This document shows positions 9,131 to 19,772 of a stretch of 64,000 nt of DNA, one piece after another. A program made the position numbers and the translations under genes. Numbering within the stretch: position 1 is the first letter of the stretch; each line of letters starts with the position of its first letter. Origin of the DNA: Arthrobacter sp. MYb229 (GTDB taxonomy: Bacteria > Actinomycetota > Actinomycetes > Actinomycetales > Micrococcaceae). The stretch covers positions 124,001 to 188,000 of the forward strand of contig NZ_PCPS01000003.1 in the NCBI RefSeq assembly GCF_002975405.1, read 5' to 3'. The notes beneath the pieces are model-generated. The model searched no databases. It worked only from the letters and a program-made list of their open reading frames with translations, and was not told the DNA's origin.

Positions 9131-10579
9131 TTAGTGCATGGCAGAAGTACTCTCGGATTCTGCCTCCACGAGTTCTTTTTTGCCACCCATCAGGAAACCG
9201 ATGATGAGGATGCCGATGGAGCAGGCGGCTCCCACGAGGAAGCCCGGGGCGAAGCCCTCGACGGCTGCGACTAATTCGTCGGTTCCCTCGGCAAGCTTCG
9301 AAGCGGTCGTGGCGGCAACTACGCCAACCACCAGAGCGGTGCCCAGTGCGCCGCCGAGCTGCTGCAAGGTGGAGAGCAGGGCAGAACCGTGCGAGTGCAA
9401 GTGATGCGGCAAGGGGTTCAACGCGGTGGTGAACGCAGGGGTGAAGATCAATGCCAGGCCCAGGCTCATCGCCAGATGCAACAGGACCAAAAGCCAGATC
9501 GGCGTCGTTGAATCCAGAATCATTGCATAGGCGAGCATCACCGCGGTGAGCACCAAGGCACCGGGAACGACCAATGGCCGCGGGCCTACCTTGTCATACA
9601 GTCGCCCGACGAACGGGGCCAAGATACCCATAAGCAGGCCACCGGGCAGCATGATCAGGCCCGTAGTCAGTGTCTCCATGCCGAGCACATTGGTGAAGAA
9701 CATCGGCAGCAAGATGATCACGCCGAACAGCGCCACCATCGCGAACATCATCAGCACCAGCGACAGGGTGAAGTCGCGGTAGGTCAGCGGTCGCAGATCC
9801 AGCAGCGCCTTGTCTTCACGTTGCAGACGGCTCTGCAAGACGGTGAACGCCACCAAGCAGAGCAACGCGACGAAGAGGATCCCGAGGTTCAGCGGCGACG
9901 CACCGGCTGCCGAGAGGCGGCTGAGGCCGTAGACCAAACCACCGAAGCCGGGCACCGCCAGCAGGATCGAGACGAAGGACAGCGGGGTCTTGGCCTGACC
10001 CGCCTCGTTGCCTAGGCGTGGAGTGCCGATGACTAGGGCCAGGATCGCAATCGGAATGATCACGATAAACATGAAGCGCCACGAGAGGTACTGCAGAATC
10101 AATCCCGAGAGCGTCGGGCCGATGGCAGGAGCCACCGAGATCACGATAGATACGTTGCCCATGAGCACGCCGCGACGCGATGGAGGGACCAGATCGAGAA
10201 TCGTGGTCATCAGCAATGGCATCATCACCGCGGTACCGCAGGCTTGAATGACGCGGGCCACCAGCAGCACTCCAAAGCCGGGGGCCACCGCCGCCAGCGT
10301 GGTGCCGAGGGCAAACATGCCCATGGCCAGCAGAAAGACGTTGCGGGTGCTCATCTTCTGCAGGAGGAAACCGGTCATTGGAATGACGACGGCCATGGTG
10401 AGCATAAAGATCGTAGCCAGCCATTGAATAGCATCGGCGGTGACGTTGAATTCGACCATGAGTACGGGCAACGCCACGTTCATGATGGTCTCATTGAGGA
10501 TTACCACGAAGCTGGATACGATCAGCACCGTAATCGTGGTGAAGTTCTTTTTGCTCAAGCGCTCTGGGGCGTTCGTCAA
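9131..10579 (-). CDS. MFS drug/solute exporter, DHA2 (EmrB/QacA) type
   Basis: This is an integral membrane transporter of about 482 aa with 14 predicted helices, the DHA2 layout used for proton-driven drug efflux. Helix 1 (TVLIVSSFVVILNETIMNVALP) carries the family's LNETIMNVALP motif, and IGPTLSGLILQYLSWRFMF matches motif C with the following WRW/F region. No ATG lies near the family start; I place it at the TTG at 10579 (TNAPERLSKKNF), although the frame stays open to 10744. The C-terminus is acidic. It is divergent from the NUDIX gene. The substrate is unknown. Confidence 0.87.
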   Translation of the reverse strand: MTNAPERLSKKNFTTITVLIVSSFVVILNETIMNVALPVLMVEFNVTADAIQWLATIFMLTMAVVIPMTGFLLQKMSTRNVFLLAMGMFALGTTLAAVAPGFGVLLVARVIQACGTAVMMPLLMTTILDLVPPSRRGVLMGNVSIVISVAPAIGPTLSGLILQYLSWRFMFIVIIPIAILALVIGTPRLGNEAGQAKTPLSFVSILLAVPGFGGLVYGLSRLSAAGASPLNLGILFVALLCLVAFTVLQSRLQREDKALLDLRPLTYRDFTLSLVLMMFAMVALFGVIILLPMFFTNVLGMETLTTGLIMLPGGLLMGILAPFVGRLYDKVGPRPLVVPGALVLTAVMLAYAMILDSTTPIWLLVLLHLAMSLGLALIFTPAFTTALNPLPHHLHSHGSALLSTLQQLGGALGTALVVGVVAATTASKLAEGTDELVAAVEGFAPGFLVGAACSIGILIIGFLMGGKKELVEAESESTSAMH

Positions 10580-10764
10580 GGCTGGACACTGCTTCCGAGA
10601 GAAGTTCGAGGAGAAAAATACCGCCAAAATAAGGTGAAACGGTTCAACTAATCCTACAGTTCGGCCTTTTAATGCACCAGAGCGGAAAGTTCGGATCGGC
10701 AGTGAATTGCGCAACACAGCGGGAAGTTCACCACGGTCGAGCAAATATGTATGAAGATGGTTCT

Positions 10765-11304
10765 ATGAACGTGCGTACGCCCGACCCTTATCCAGGCTGG
10801 CTCAACGAGGAGGACCTCTACGAAGCCCGCCAACGCCTCCCCATGCTCTACGTCGAGGCCATCCCGGTGCGCCTCGATCCGCTTGGCTACGTCAACGAGG
10901 TGGGCTTGCTGCTCACCGGCGACGAGACCGGGCACATGCTGCGCACCTTTGTCTCCGGCCGAGTCATGTACCGCGAGACCATTCGTGCCGCCCTGATCCG
11001 CCACATTGAAAAGGATCTGGGCACCATGGTGCTCCCCCAGCTCCCGGCGTCTCCGGTCCCCTTCACCGTCGCCGAATACTTCCCATCTCCCAGCGAGACC
11101 GGGCTGACCGACGATCGCCAGCATGCCGTGGCCATGTGCTATATCGTTCCAGTGCGTGGTGAATCGACCCCGCGTCAAGACGCGCTCGAACTGACCTGGC
11201 TATCGCCAGCGGAAGCACTGAGCGAAGACATTCAGGGTGCGTTTGCCGGGGGCCGCGGGAATATTCTCCGTCAGGCATTAGCTCATGTCGGAATCAATAT
11301 TTAG
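10765..11304 (+). CDS. NUDIX-like hydrolase, DUF4916 family
   Basis: This 179-aa protein starting MNVRTPDPYPGWL resembles a NUDIX-fold family common in Micrococcaceae (DUF4916). A degraded NUDIX-box-like stretch (RETIRAALIRHIEKDLG) follows VSGRVMY, so catalytic competence is uncertain. The conserved end GGRGNILRQALAHVG is present. The frame is open from 10672, but the ATG at 10765 matches the family start. It lies divergent from the MFS exporter and converges on the FUSC gene 8 bp away. Confidence 0.8.
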   Translation: MNVRTPDPYPGWLNEEDLYEARQRLPMLYVEAIPVRLDPLGYVNEVGLLLTGDETGHMLRTFVSGRVMYRETIRAALIRHIEKDLGTMVLPQLPASPVPFTVAEYFPSPSETGLTDDRQHAVAMCYIVPVRGESTPRQDALELTWLSPAEALSEDIQGAFAGGRGNILRQALAHVGINI

Positions 11305-11312
11305 CCAGGTTG

Positions 11313-12401
11313 CTATCCGTTTGACTCGGTGATTCCCAGTCGCCGCCGGATTTGGTTTCCAAACCAGCTGCCGAGCACGACACCCAGGATGCCCACCGCG
11401 GAACCAATGATCGTTTCGACCACACGGTCGTACATCACCGCGGTGGACAGCCCGGTGATCAGGGTGGTGCCCACCAGGGCCAACGGAGTGATGAAAACCT
11501 GCGCGAGGAAATAATTGCGCATCACCAGCATCTCGGCCAAGAACTGGAACAGCCCGATGAAGGCAACTAGTATCCACATGGCCGGGTTGATTAGGATCAA
11601 CACCGCGATGAGCAGCATGCCGGCCAAGGTGCCAAGTACACGGTGCACGCCACGGCGCACGCGCAACGCGGTGGTGTGTCCGGCGAGCGGAACCACGGCC
11701 GCCACCATGGCCCAATAGTTGTGCCCCGCTTCGACCTGGCTGCCAACGATATTCGCCAGGGCACCGGCCACACCAGCGGTCAGCACATAGAACAGGCCTT
11801 CCCACCAGATAGCCTTGCGCACGTTATCGGACAACGGCGGCACCGGGGTGCGTTTCCACAGGCTTGACCACTGGCCGAGGGCGCCGCTGGCCCCGATGAA
11901 CAGCGCCAGCAGGATCGTCGCCGCCGCGGCGAACATCGCTTCGCCAAAGGGTGCGGGCTTGGCGATCGAGGCAATCGCCGCGAAGGCGAAGATATGGAAC
12001 AGCGAACCGCCCGGACGCAACCGCAGATACCCGGTGACTACCGAGCAGACGCCGGCGACAAGGGTTGTCGCCCCCACCACCTGCCAGGCCTTGAGTTCCG
12101 GATTGTCATGGTCGATCCAGAAGGTCGAAGCCAGCAGCGCCAACCCGATCACCACGAAGAACAACAGCCCGGACCGGGTCTGCATGCGCAAGCGGTTCCA
12201 GTAGCCATCCACGCGCCCGTAGACGCCGGTAAAGGCGCCGAAGACCACGAACACCATCAGGTCCAACCGGTCGATCAGGAGCAAGAAGATCAGCGGCGCG
12301 AAGACGCCAACGGCAGTACGTAGTCCGATCCAGTGGTCTTTCCGAGCAGGTCCGAGGGTTATCAACGATCGCGCGGATTCCTTGAGATTCTGGAGATTCA
12401 C
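11313..12401 (-). CDS. FUSC-family (aromatic acid exporter-like) membrane protein
   Basis: This 362-aa protein has two blocks of membrane helices. The second (YWAMVAAVVPLAGHTTALRVRRGVHRVLGT) carries the FUSC signature, with a conserved R-x-RGVHRVLGT-like motif. FUSC proteins export aromatic acids or similar small molecules; the substrate here is not known. I prefer the GTG at 12401 because AAAGGA precedes it by six bases; an ATG at 12419 is in frame. It is divergent from tgt. Confidence 0.8.
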   Translation of the reverse strand: MNLQNLKESARSLITLGPARKDHWIGLRTAVGVFAPLIFLLLIDRLDLMVFVVFGAFTGVYGRVDGYWNRLRMQTRSGLLFFVVIGLALLASTFWIDHDNPELKAWQVVGATTLVAGVCSVVTGYLRLRPGGSLFHIFAFAAIASIAKPAPFGEAMFAAAATILLALFIGASGALGQWSSLWKRTPVPPLSDNVRKAIWWEGLFYVLTAGVAGALANIVGSQVEAGHNYWAMVAAVVPLAGHTTALRVRRGVHRVLGTLAGMLLIAVLILINPAMWILVAFIGLFQFLAEMLVMRNYFLAQVFITPLALVGTTLITGLSTAVMYDRVVETIIGSAVGILGVVLGSWFGNQIRRRLGITESNG

Positions 12402-12472
12402 TGGATCCTTTCGTCGCATTCGCCACAGTGCAGTTACTTGCATTATTCGCCTTTAACCAAGTCGACCGCTAG

Positions 12473-13828
<1,356 letters not shown>

Positions 13829-13915
13829 CGGCGCGGAGCATTAAAAACGGCGGCGGGTTGCCCACCACGGTTCAGGCCGAGCACGGGTAGCCCGCCATCG
13901 CGCTGTCCTCGGCGG

Positions 13916-15523
13916 CTAGCTGATCGTTGCGGTTTGCTGTTCGCCGGCGCGGCGCAGGGCAAGATAGCCGGGGTATGCGCATAGCGTGCTCAGCGCCCAC
14001 ACTCCCCACGGCACCGGCGACCCCGGCGCCAGAAGCAAGAAGAATATCGGCAGCCCCGAGGCCAACGCCTGCAGGAAATGACCAAATTCCTTGAGCGCCA
14101 ACGCACCGGTGTGCAGCTCGTTGGCTGATCCGAGGATCAAGGATTCCCAGTCGCGTTCCCCGCGCGTGGCCCGGCCCCACATCGCTGCCGTGATGCCACA
14201 GGCAGCCACCAACAGCCCGGCGCACCAAGGCCAAAGATTCGCGCTCGGGATCATTCCCAGCGCGGCCGGCAACGCCGAACAGATGAGCAGCCCACCGAAC
14301 GCCAAACCCAAGGTGAACCCCAGGGCGGGGCGTACCAGCCGGCTCCGCGGCAATCCCAGCAGCTGGGCTAGACCCGGTTGGCTGGCCAGTGGCCGGTTCA
14401 TTTGGGAGAGGTTCTCCGTCAGCAGGCATAGTGCAAGCACCAGGAATCCGGTCAGCGCAAGCGGGTTGGCGATGCCGCGGACTCCCAGCGTCAAGGCCAG
14501 GGCCGTGAGGACCAGTCTCAGCGGTCCATTCCAATGCCTGCCTCGCAGGTAGCGCAGCACCAAGATCTGAAGCACCACCGGCAACCTGCGCAGCGTACTG
14601 TGGGCCAATCTGGTCCGTGCGTTGCGCCCCGCGTTCGGCACCGGCAGGACTCCTCCCAGGTCCATCTGGATCATCGATCCGACCAGCTGGTTCTGTACCT
14701 GCCCGGCCTGCCGCATGGAATTCGCGTCCAAGCGCTCGATCCGGCTGAACGCCAACCATGTGGCGGCCGCTGCGAGCACTAGCAACCCGGAGCAGGCAAC
14801 GGCCCAGAGGCTCGGTTCAAAGACCAGCTCTCCGAGCCGCCCGTAGGCTCCCTGAAGCCAGCGGTTCCCGAACAGCAGCAGGCTCCAGGAAATACTCAGT
14901 CCCAGCAAGAGCAGTGACCAGAGCGTCTGGCACACCCGGAGCGCGGCTCTTTGCCGGGCGCCGATTTGCGCGAGCGCGGCCAAGGCACCCAAGAGCGCCC
15001 CGGATGCTGCGGCGGCAACAATTCCCAGCAGCAGCACTTCTGCGGTGAATCCTCCGGACAGCGCAAAGAGGCACACAAACCACAGGACTCCGACGAAGAT
15101 ATTCGCCAGTGCACCAAGCGCGATGGCGCTGCCGAGAGCACGCTGCCTGACGGCGCTGAGCTTGATGGGCAGCGGCAGCCACCAGCTGGCCTTGTCCGGG
15201 GAAAGCCCGCATGGGCCGAGGTAGAGCAGCCCACGAAATACACAGAGCAATAGTGCCGGAATCAGTACGATCGCCAGATCCTGCAGGTTCCAGACCGCGC
15301 TTGGCAGATCCAGCGCCGCTATGCCACCGCCCTGCAGGGCAAAGATCACCCCGGAGAGCACGCTGAAGAGATAGACGAGGGCAATGACCGCCAACAGCAC
15401 CCAGATATAAGCATCGGAGAATGCCTCGAATCGCGCGGAACGATCCCGTCGCTTGCGCATCCGGGTGATCATTTCCCGTGGGTCGTAGCCGCCTAGTTCG
15501 TCGGCTTGCTTGCTAGCGCTCAA
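13916..15523 (-). CDS. ABC transporter permease (large, about 12 TM)
   Basis: This 535-aa, very hydrophobic protein has an N-terminal cytoplasmic segment rich in Arg (TRMRKRRDRSARFEAF) followed by many membrane helices. No binding-protein gene is nearby. Its ATG lies inside the 3' end of the ATPase gene (overlap 15513-15523), so the two are translationally coupled and form an ABC-2-like exporter. The cargo is unknown. It stands between tgt and yhhQ, but nothing in the sequence links it to queuosine. Confidence 0.8.
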   Translation of the reverse strand: MSASKQADELGGYDPREMITRMRKRRDRSARFEAFSDAYIWVLLAVIALVYLFSVLSGVIFALQGGGIAALDLPSAVWNLQDLAIVLIPALLLCVFRGLLYLGPCGLSPDKASWWLPLPIKLSAVRQRALGSAIALGALANIFVGVLWFVCLFALSGGFTAEVLLLGIVAAAASGALLGALAALAQIGARQRAALRVCQTLWSLLLLGLSISWSLLLFGNRWLQGAYGRLGELVFEPSLWAVACSGLLVLAAAATWLAFSRIERLDANSMRQAGQVQNQLVGSMIQMDLGGVLPVPNAGRNARTRLAHSTLRRLPVVLQILVLRYLRGRHWNGPLRLVLTALALTLGVRGIANPLALTGFLVLALCLLTENLSQMNRPLASQPGLAQLLGLPRSRLVRPALGFTLGLAFGGLLICSALPAALGMIPSANLWPWCAGLLVAACGITAAMWGRATRGERDWESLILGSANELHTGALALKEFGHFLQALASGLPIFFLLLAPGSPVPWGVWALSTLCAYPGYLALRRAGEQQTATIS

Positions 15524-16199
15524 GCCACAGCGCCCCGGACTGCGCGTCCACCGTTCGCACCTGGCCGCCGTGCAGCATCAGCGCACTTTCGAGGCAGTCG
15601 CGGATCATCAACGGATCGTGGGTGACCGCAAGGATGCTCACGGATTGCTCGCGCAGCTGGGCCAGCCTGCGATACAGCCGGACCCTGATCCGTTGGTCGA
15701 GGCGCTGCTCGGGTTCGTCGAGGATCAACAGTCTTGCCGGGCGGACCAGCGCCGCGGCTAGGAGCAATTTGCGCCGCTGCCCGGAAGATAACTCCCGGGG
15801 CTGCTGCTTGGCAACCTGTTGCAGCTCGAAAAACTCAAGTTCTCGGGTGACCGCGTCATTCCAGTCTTGCACCCCATGGCCTCGCGCCACCATTTCAAGG
15901 TGTTCTGCCACCGTGAGTTCTTCAAAGAATACGCCGTCGCTCACCTGGACCGCGACGTCCTTGCGGAAGCGTGCCGAGCCTTCGTCGAGGGCTGCACCAT
16001 GAAAGCTGACCGTACCGGAGATCGCCGGCTGCAAGCCCAGCACCGTGCGGATCAAGCTGGATTTCCCGCTGCCATTCGCGCCAATGATTCCCAGACCGGC
16101 ACCGGGCGTCAACGACAGATTGATCGGTTCGCAAAGGGCCTGACCGGCGTAGCCGATTTCCAAGTGCTCGACTGCCAGTTGCACGTTCCCTATGCTCAT
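15513..16199 (-). CDS. ABC transporter ATP-binding protein
   Basis: This is a 228-aa nucleotide-binding domain that powers the permease it overlaps. Walker A is GANGSGKSS, the signature is LSSGQRRKL (a variant of LSGGQ) and Walker B is LLILDEPE, followed by the H-loop region (ILAVTHD). The Q-loop region is present in the N-terminal half. The LSSGQ variant and short length are typical of ABC-2/CcmA-type exporters. It starts at the ATG at 16199, upstream of the permease in a two-gene operon. Confidence 0.9.
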   Translation of the reverse strand: MSIGNVQLAVEHLEIGYAGQALCEPINLSLTPGAGLGIIGANGSGKSSLIRTVLGLQPAISGTVSFHGAALDEGSARFRKDVAVQVSDGVFFEELTVAEHLEMVARGHGVQDWNDAVTRELEFFELQQVAKQQPRELSSGQRRKLLLAAALVRPARLLILDEPEQRLDQRIRVRLYRRLAQLREQSVSILAVTHDPLMIRDCLESALMLHGGQVRTVDAQSGALWLER

Positions 16200-16263
16200 C
16201 TCTCAACAGTATCTAGTGGCCTGCCTCCGGGGCATCGTCCAAACTGCTGATGGGATTCGTGTC

Positions 16264-16974
16264 TTACCGTGCGGCAAGCAGCGCCGCATAGCTAGGTTCG
16301 CGCTTCTTGAACCAGCGGATCACCAGCGAGGTGATTGGCACGAAGATGATCTCCACCGCCGTCTTGTAAACGAACCCGACCACGACATAGTTGATGAAAT
16401 TCGGCATATCGGTGATTCCGATAACCGGAGCCGCAATGGCGCAGAAGATCAGCGTGTCCAGGAATTCACCAACACCGCTGGAGCCGATCAACCGTCCGAT
16501 GAGCCCGCGTTCCCCGAATCGCTGCTTCATCCGCACCAGCACCCACGAGTTGGCCAGTTGCCCCACCAGGAAGCCCAAGCCCGAGGCAACCACGATCTGC
16601 CAGATCGGCCCCAAGGTGCGTTCGAGGGCTTCTTGGCCGTCGTAGAATTCTGCCGACGGCAGCTGGATCATAATCCAGAAGGCGAACACCGCGAAGAAGG
16701 CCAGGGCGAAGGTGATGAGAATCGATCGGCGAGCGGCCTTGAGGCCATAGACCTCTGAAATCACATCGCCCATGATGTAGGCCAATGGGAAAAGGAAAAA
16801 CCCGCCATCGGTGATGAATGGGCCGATGGCCACGCCCTTCGACGCACCAATATTGGAGAGTATGACGACCGCTCCCATCAGCGCGAGCACTGCGGAGAAG
16901 TATGGAGATCCGGCGGCGGCAAAAATTGCTTTTGAAGGCCGCGCGGCTACTGATTTGGCGTTAGTTTCGCCCAT
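16264..16974 (-). CDS. yhhQ: queuosine precursor transporter (YhhQ/VUT family)
   Basis: This is a 236-aa inner-membrane protein with six hydrophobic segments. The family features are visible: SNIGASKGVAI, ...FPLAYIMGDVISEVYG and ...NYVVVGFVYKTAVEIIFVPIT. E. coli YhhQ imports preQ0 and preQ1; others in the family may carry queuine. Start: ATG at 16974 (MGETNAKS) with GAGGAA upstream; the frame opens further at 17040. No de novo preQ0 genes (queD, queE, queC) are in the window, so its presence with tgt points to salvage. Confidence 0.87.
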   Translation of the reverse strand: MGETNAKSVAARPSKAIFAAAGSPYFSAVLALMGAVVILSNIGASKGVAIGPFITDGGFFLFPLAYIMGDVISEVYGLKAARRSILITFALAFFAVFAFWIMIQLPSAEFYDGQEALERTLGPIWQIVVASGLGFLVGQLANSWVLVRMKQRFGERGLIGRLIGSSGVGEFLDTLIFCAIAAPVIGITDMPNFINYVVVGFVYKTAVEIIFVPITSLVIRWFKKREPSYAALLAAR

Positions 16975-17314
16975 GAAAATGTTCCTCGTTAAAAGTGGTT
17001 CGCCAAGACTCCGCGTGGACCGACACCCAGATACCAGCAACTCTTCGCTGATCTGTGGTTATGTGGCGGAGCGCTGTCCCGCTGTATTAGCACTTGCCTT
17101 GCCAGTATCCCACGGAGCCATCACAAACTCACCGTGACCTGCTTCACGGCAACCGGAGTTTGATATCCATGAAATTTTCAATCAGCTATCTCACTTTGCG
17201 TTCTTCAAAATATGAATTTGAGGAACCAAAAATGGCAGTGACTCGCTCCGCACGCTTCAGCGTAATCAGAGTTGATTTTTGAACGCGTTCAATATTTGGA
17301 TACACTTGACCCGT
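16975..17314. other. divergent intergenic region, yhhQ / tetR
   Basis: No gene is seen in these 340 bp. The yhhQ leader (minus strand) was inspected for a preQ1 riboswitch, but no recognisable preQ1-I/II/III core was found. The right end holds the TetR operator candidate at 17279-17292. Base composition drops towards AT near 17170-17290. Confidence 0.45.
17279..17292. promoter_or_regulatory. TetR operator candidate (14-bp perfect palindrome)
   Basis: TTGAACGCGTTCAA is a perfect palindrome 22 bp upstream of the tetR ATG. It lies between a -35-like TTGATT (17272-17277) and an AT-rich -10 region, where a bound repressor would block its own promoter. Confidence 0.55.
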
Positions 17315-18061
17315 ATGGAAATTATTCGCGAGCTAACGCAGCTCAAAGAACCGCGTACCGGCAAGGGCCAGCAGACCAAGGCCAAACTGCTTCGCACAGC
17401 TCTGGCGGCTTTCGCCGAAGACGGCTACCAAGCGGCGAGCATGCGCGCCATCGCCGCCCGGGCCGGGGTTTCCCTGTCGCACGCCTACTATTACTTCCAT
17501 TCCAAAGAAGACATCGTCCTCGAATTGCTCCTATCCTTGCGGGCGGAGCAATACGCGCTATGCAATGGCCAACTCGACGACGGCAACACCTTGGAAGCGA
17601 ATATCCATACGGTCTTCAACGCAAATCTGCAGGTGATGGAGAAGTACCACGATTTCGGGCCGGCATTCTTGAAGGTCCTGCTCTCGCGCGATCCCGAAAA
17701 CAGCGAACTGGCTCAGCTTGAGATGTCGCTGTGGGAACGCGCGGTCGCTGGCGCGCGGCCACTTCCCCCGCTAGGTATTCGGCGTGAGCTGCCAAGGTTC
17801 CTCTGGCTGCTGTCCAGACAGGTATTCTCCGCTTGGGCCTACGACAGTTCACCCGATCAGCGACGTTCGCGAGCGCTGATGCGCAACGTCGCTCCCGTCG
17901 TCGGCAAGTTTGCAATCCTCTGCCGCCTGCCGGTGGTGCGTTCCCTTTTCGAAGATGTACTCGCCCTGATGGATTCCAGCGGTGACCAAAATGCGGAACG
18001 TGGCAGTACCGCCACCGGAACAAGCCGCCAGGCGAACATCACCAAGGCAAAGGCCTCGTAG
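17315..18061 (+). CDS. TetR/AcrR-family transcriptional regulator
   Basis: This 248-aa regulator has an N-terminal helix-turn-helix at about residues 20-65 (TKAKLLRTALAAFAEDGY...MRAIAARAGVS...YYYFHSKEDIV), the TetR signature. The C-terminal ligand domain is not assignable, so the effector is unknown. The start is the ATG at 17315 (MEIIRELTQLKEP); an upstream TTG at 17279 lies inside the operator palindrome and is unlikely. The palindrome suggests autoregulation, perhaps with control of the divergent yhhQ. Confidence 0.88.
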   Translation: MEIIRELTQLKEPRTGKGQQTKAKLLRTALAAFAEDGYQAASMRAIAARAGVSLSHAYYYFHSKEDIVLELLLSLRAEQYALCNGQLDDGNTLEANIHTVFNANLQVMEKYHDFGPAFLKVLLSRDPENSELAQLEMSLWERAVAGARPLPPLGIRRELPRFLWLLSRQVFSAWAYDSSPDQRRSRALMRNVAPVVGKFAILCRLPVVRSLFEDVLALMDSSGDQNAERGSTATGTSRQANITKAKAS

Positions 18062-18244
18062 CAGCTGGCCTTGGTGTAATTTGGGCGGTTGCCGCCCCTT
18101 CCTCCATGGAAGCGCTCGATCCGCTGGGTCCGTGGCATCGCGGGGCGCAGGTTCCGCTTCATGGTTCCGTGCTCGTCGCCTTTAAGGCGTAAAGTCGAAG
18201 TACCGACCTAATTACTTCCGAGATGCTTAGGAGCGAATCTCACG

Positions 18245-18859
18245 ATGAGCGGAACTGCGACTCCCCTGCCGGAGTGGACTGAAGGCTACGCACTCCTACG
18301 CGACCGCATCGCCTCATTCCCCGGCCCAGATCAGTTGCGCTCGGTTGATCTGAATGGCGACGATCCTGAACTTTTACGTTATTGGCCCAGAAACGACTGG
18401 GTTCCAGCCAACGAGTATCGTCGCGTCATCCTGCTCGGGGCCCCGAACCCGGCAGTTGCCTCCTCGCTCAGTTCGGCCGGTTGGCATGAAACCGCAACGC
18501 TGAACCTCCTGGCAGCCAAACCGGAGGACGTAGAGCAGGTCGTCAAACTGGCCGAGACATCGACCGCCTTCGAAGCTCCCATGGACAACTACGACGTAGT
18601 TGAGGTGGCCGAATTCGATCGCCCGGTAGCGCGCGGACGAATGCATTATGGTTCAACTTTTGGACTCTTGTCCGACCCGGATCTGTACGCACCAACGAAC
18701 CCGGATTTGGCGCGGCGCGCAGTACTGGCAAATTTTGCCGGAGCCGCTTACAGCCATGATTTGCCATGGATTCTTCTCGTTGCCGCCGCGGAACATTCCG
18801 AAGCGATGACAGAAGGCTGGTCCAAAGCCACTAAAATCAGCATTTGGCAGCAAAGCTAA
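18245..18859 (+). CDS. conserved hypothetical protein, possible GNAT-like fold
   Basis: This 204-aa soluble protein starts MSGTATPLPEWTEGYALL. The C-terminal half (RGRMHYGSTFGLLSD...AYSHDLPWILLVAAAEHSEAMTEGW) has a spacing reminiscent of a degenerate acetyltransferase domain, but no acetyl-CoA loop (R/Q-x2-G-x-G/A) is visible, so I do not assign activity. A ribosome-site-like AGGAG lies 12 bases before the ATG. It may be co-transcribed with the pyridoxal kinase 36 bp downstream. Confidence 0.65.
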   Translation: MSGTATPLPEWTEGYALLRDRIASFPGPDQLRSVDLNGDDPELLRYWPRNDWVPANEYRRVILLGAPNPAVASSLSSAGWHETATLNLLAAKPEDVEQVVKLAETSTAFEAPMDNYDVVEVAEFDRPVARGRMHYGSTFGLLSDPDLYAPTNPDLARRAVLANFAGAAYSHDLPWILLVAAAEHSEAMTEGWSKATKISIWQQS

Positions 18860-18895
18860 ACACCTATTCAATCCGTACTACCTTCAATTGGGACT

Positions 18896-19720
18896 ATGAC
18901 TACTACAATCAACACCCCAGGCCCAGCCCTGACCTTGACCATTGCCGGTTCGGAAGCCACCGGAGGCGCCGGAGCGCAGGCAGATTTGAAGACCTTCCAA
19001 GAGCTAGGCACCTACGGAATTGTTGCCCTGACCTGCATTGTGTCATTCGACCCGAAGGCCTCGTGGAATCACCGTTTCGTGCCGGTAGAGCAGCAGGTCA
19101 TCGCCGACCAGCTCGAAGCCATCCAAACCTGCTACGAGGGCCAACTAGGCACCGTCAAGCTTGGCATGATGGGATCACCAGCTACGATCAACACCGTTGC
19201 CACCGCACTGAAATCCCAGCAGTGGAACAACGTGCTGTTGGATCCGGTGCTGATCTGCAAGGGCCAGGAACCAGGGCACGCGCTGGACACCGACGAAGCG
19301 CTGAAATCGAACCTGCTGCCGCTGGCAAGCTTTGTCACCCCAAATCACTTCGAAGCCGAGCAGCTCTCCGGACTGAGCATCAACAGCGAGGATGACCTTG
19401 TTGCGGCCGCCAAACAGATCCATGCCATTTCCGGTGCCGCAGTCCTGGCCAAGGGCGGCGTGCGCATTGCCGGCGAAGACGCAATCGATGTCTTCTACGA
19501 CGGAACCACCCTCGAAGTGCTGCGCGAAAAGAAGATCGGCGAGGTTGCCGTCTCCGGCGCAGGATGCTCGCTCGCTGCAGCGGTGACCGCCGAGCTGGCC
19601 AAGGGTGCGACGCCGCTGGAAGCGGCGCGCACCGCCAAGGCTTTTGTTACCGAAGGCATCCGCAACCGCGTCGCCGGAAACACCCCCTTCGATGCGCTCT
19701 GGCAGGGCGGCCGACGCTAA
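18896..19720 (+). CDS. pdxK: pyridoxal kinase of the ThiD-like dual-cysteine type
   Basis: This is a 274-aa ribokinase-fold enzyme. The N-terminal AGSEATGGAGAQADLKTF and the kinase motif SGAGCSLAAAVTAELAKG place it in the ThiD/PdxK group. Two cysteines, in DPVLICKG and SGAGCS, match the two active-site cysteines of dual-cysteine pyridoxal kinases (B. subtilis and S. aureus PdxK), which phosphorylate pyridoxal for PLP salvage. Automatic annotation would often say ThiD; I favour PdxK because of the two Cys and the CKG motif, but HMP kinase activity is not excluded. A terminator follows. Confidence 0.8.
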   Translation: MTTTINTPGPALTLTIAGSEATGGAGAQADLKTFQELGTYGIVALTCIVSFDPKASWNHRFVPVEQQVIADQLEAIQTCYEGQLGTVKLGMMGSPATINTVATALKSQQWNNVLLDPVLICKGQEPGHALDTDEALKSNLLPLASFVTPNHFEAEQLSGLSINSEDDLVAAAKQIHAISGAAVLAKGGVRIAGEDAIDVFYDGTTLEVLREKKIGEVAVSGAGCSLAAAVTAELAKGATPLEAARTAKAFVTEGIRNRVAGNTPFDALWQGGRR

Positions 19721-19739
19721 CAGCACTTGCGTCGTAGTA

Positions 19740-19772
19740 GGCAAAGGCCACATCTGCGGGTGTGGCCTTTGC
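19740..19772 (+). terminator. intrinsic terminator after pdxK
   Basis: GCAAAGGCCACA (19741-19752) pairs perfectly with TGTGGCCTTTGC (19761-19772) around an 8-nt loop, 20 bp past the pdxK stop. Confidence 0.75.

Noticed and set aside
16975-17100. preQ1 riboswitch in the yhhQ leader
   Set aside because: The leader was read on the minus strand for preQ1 aptamer cores because of the transporter; none was recognised.
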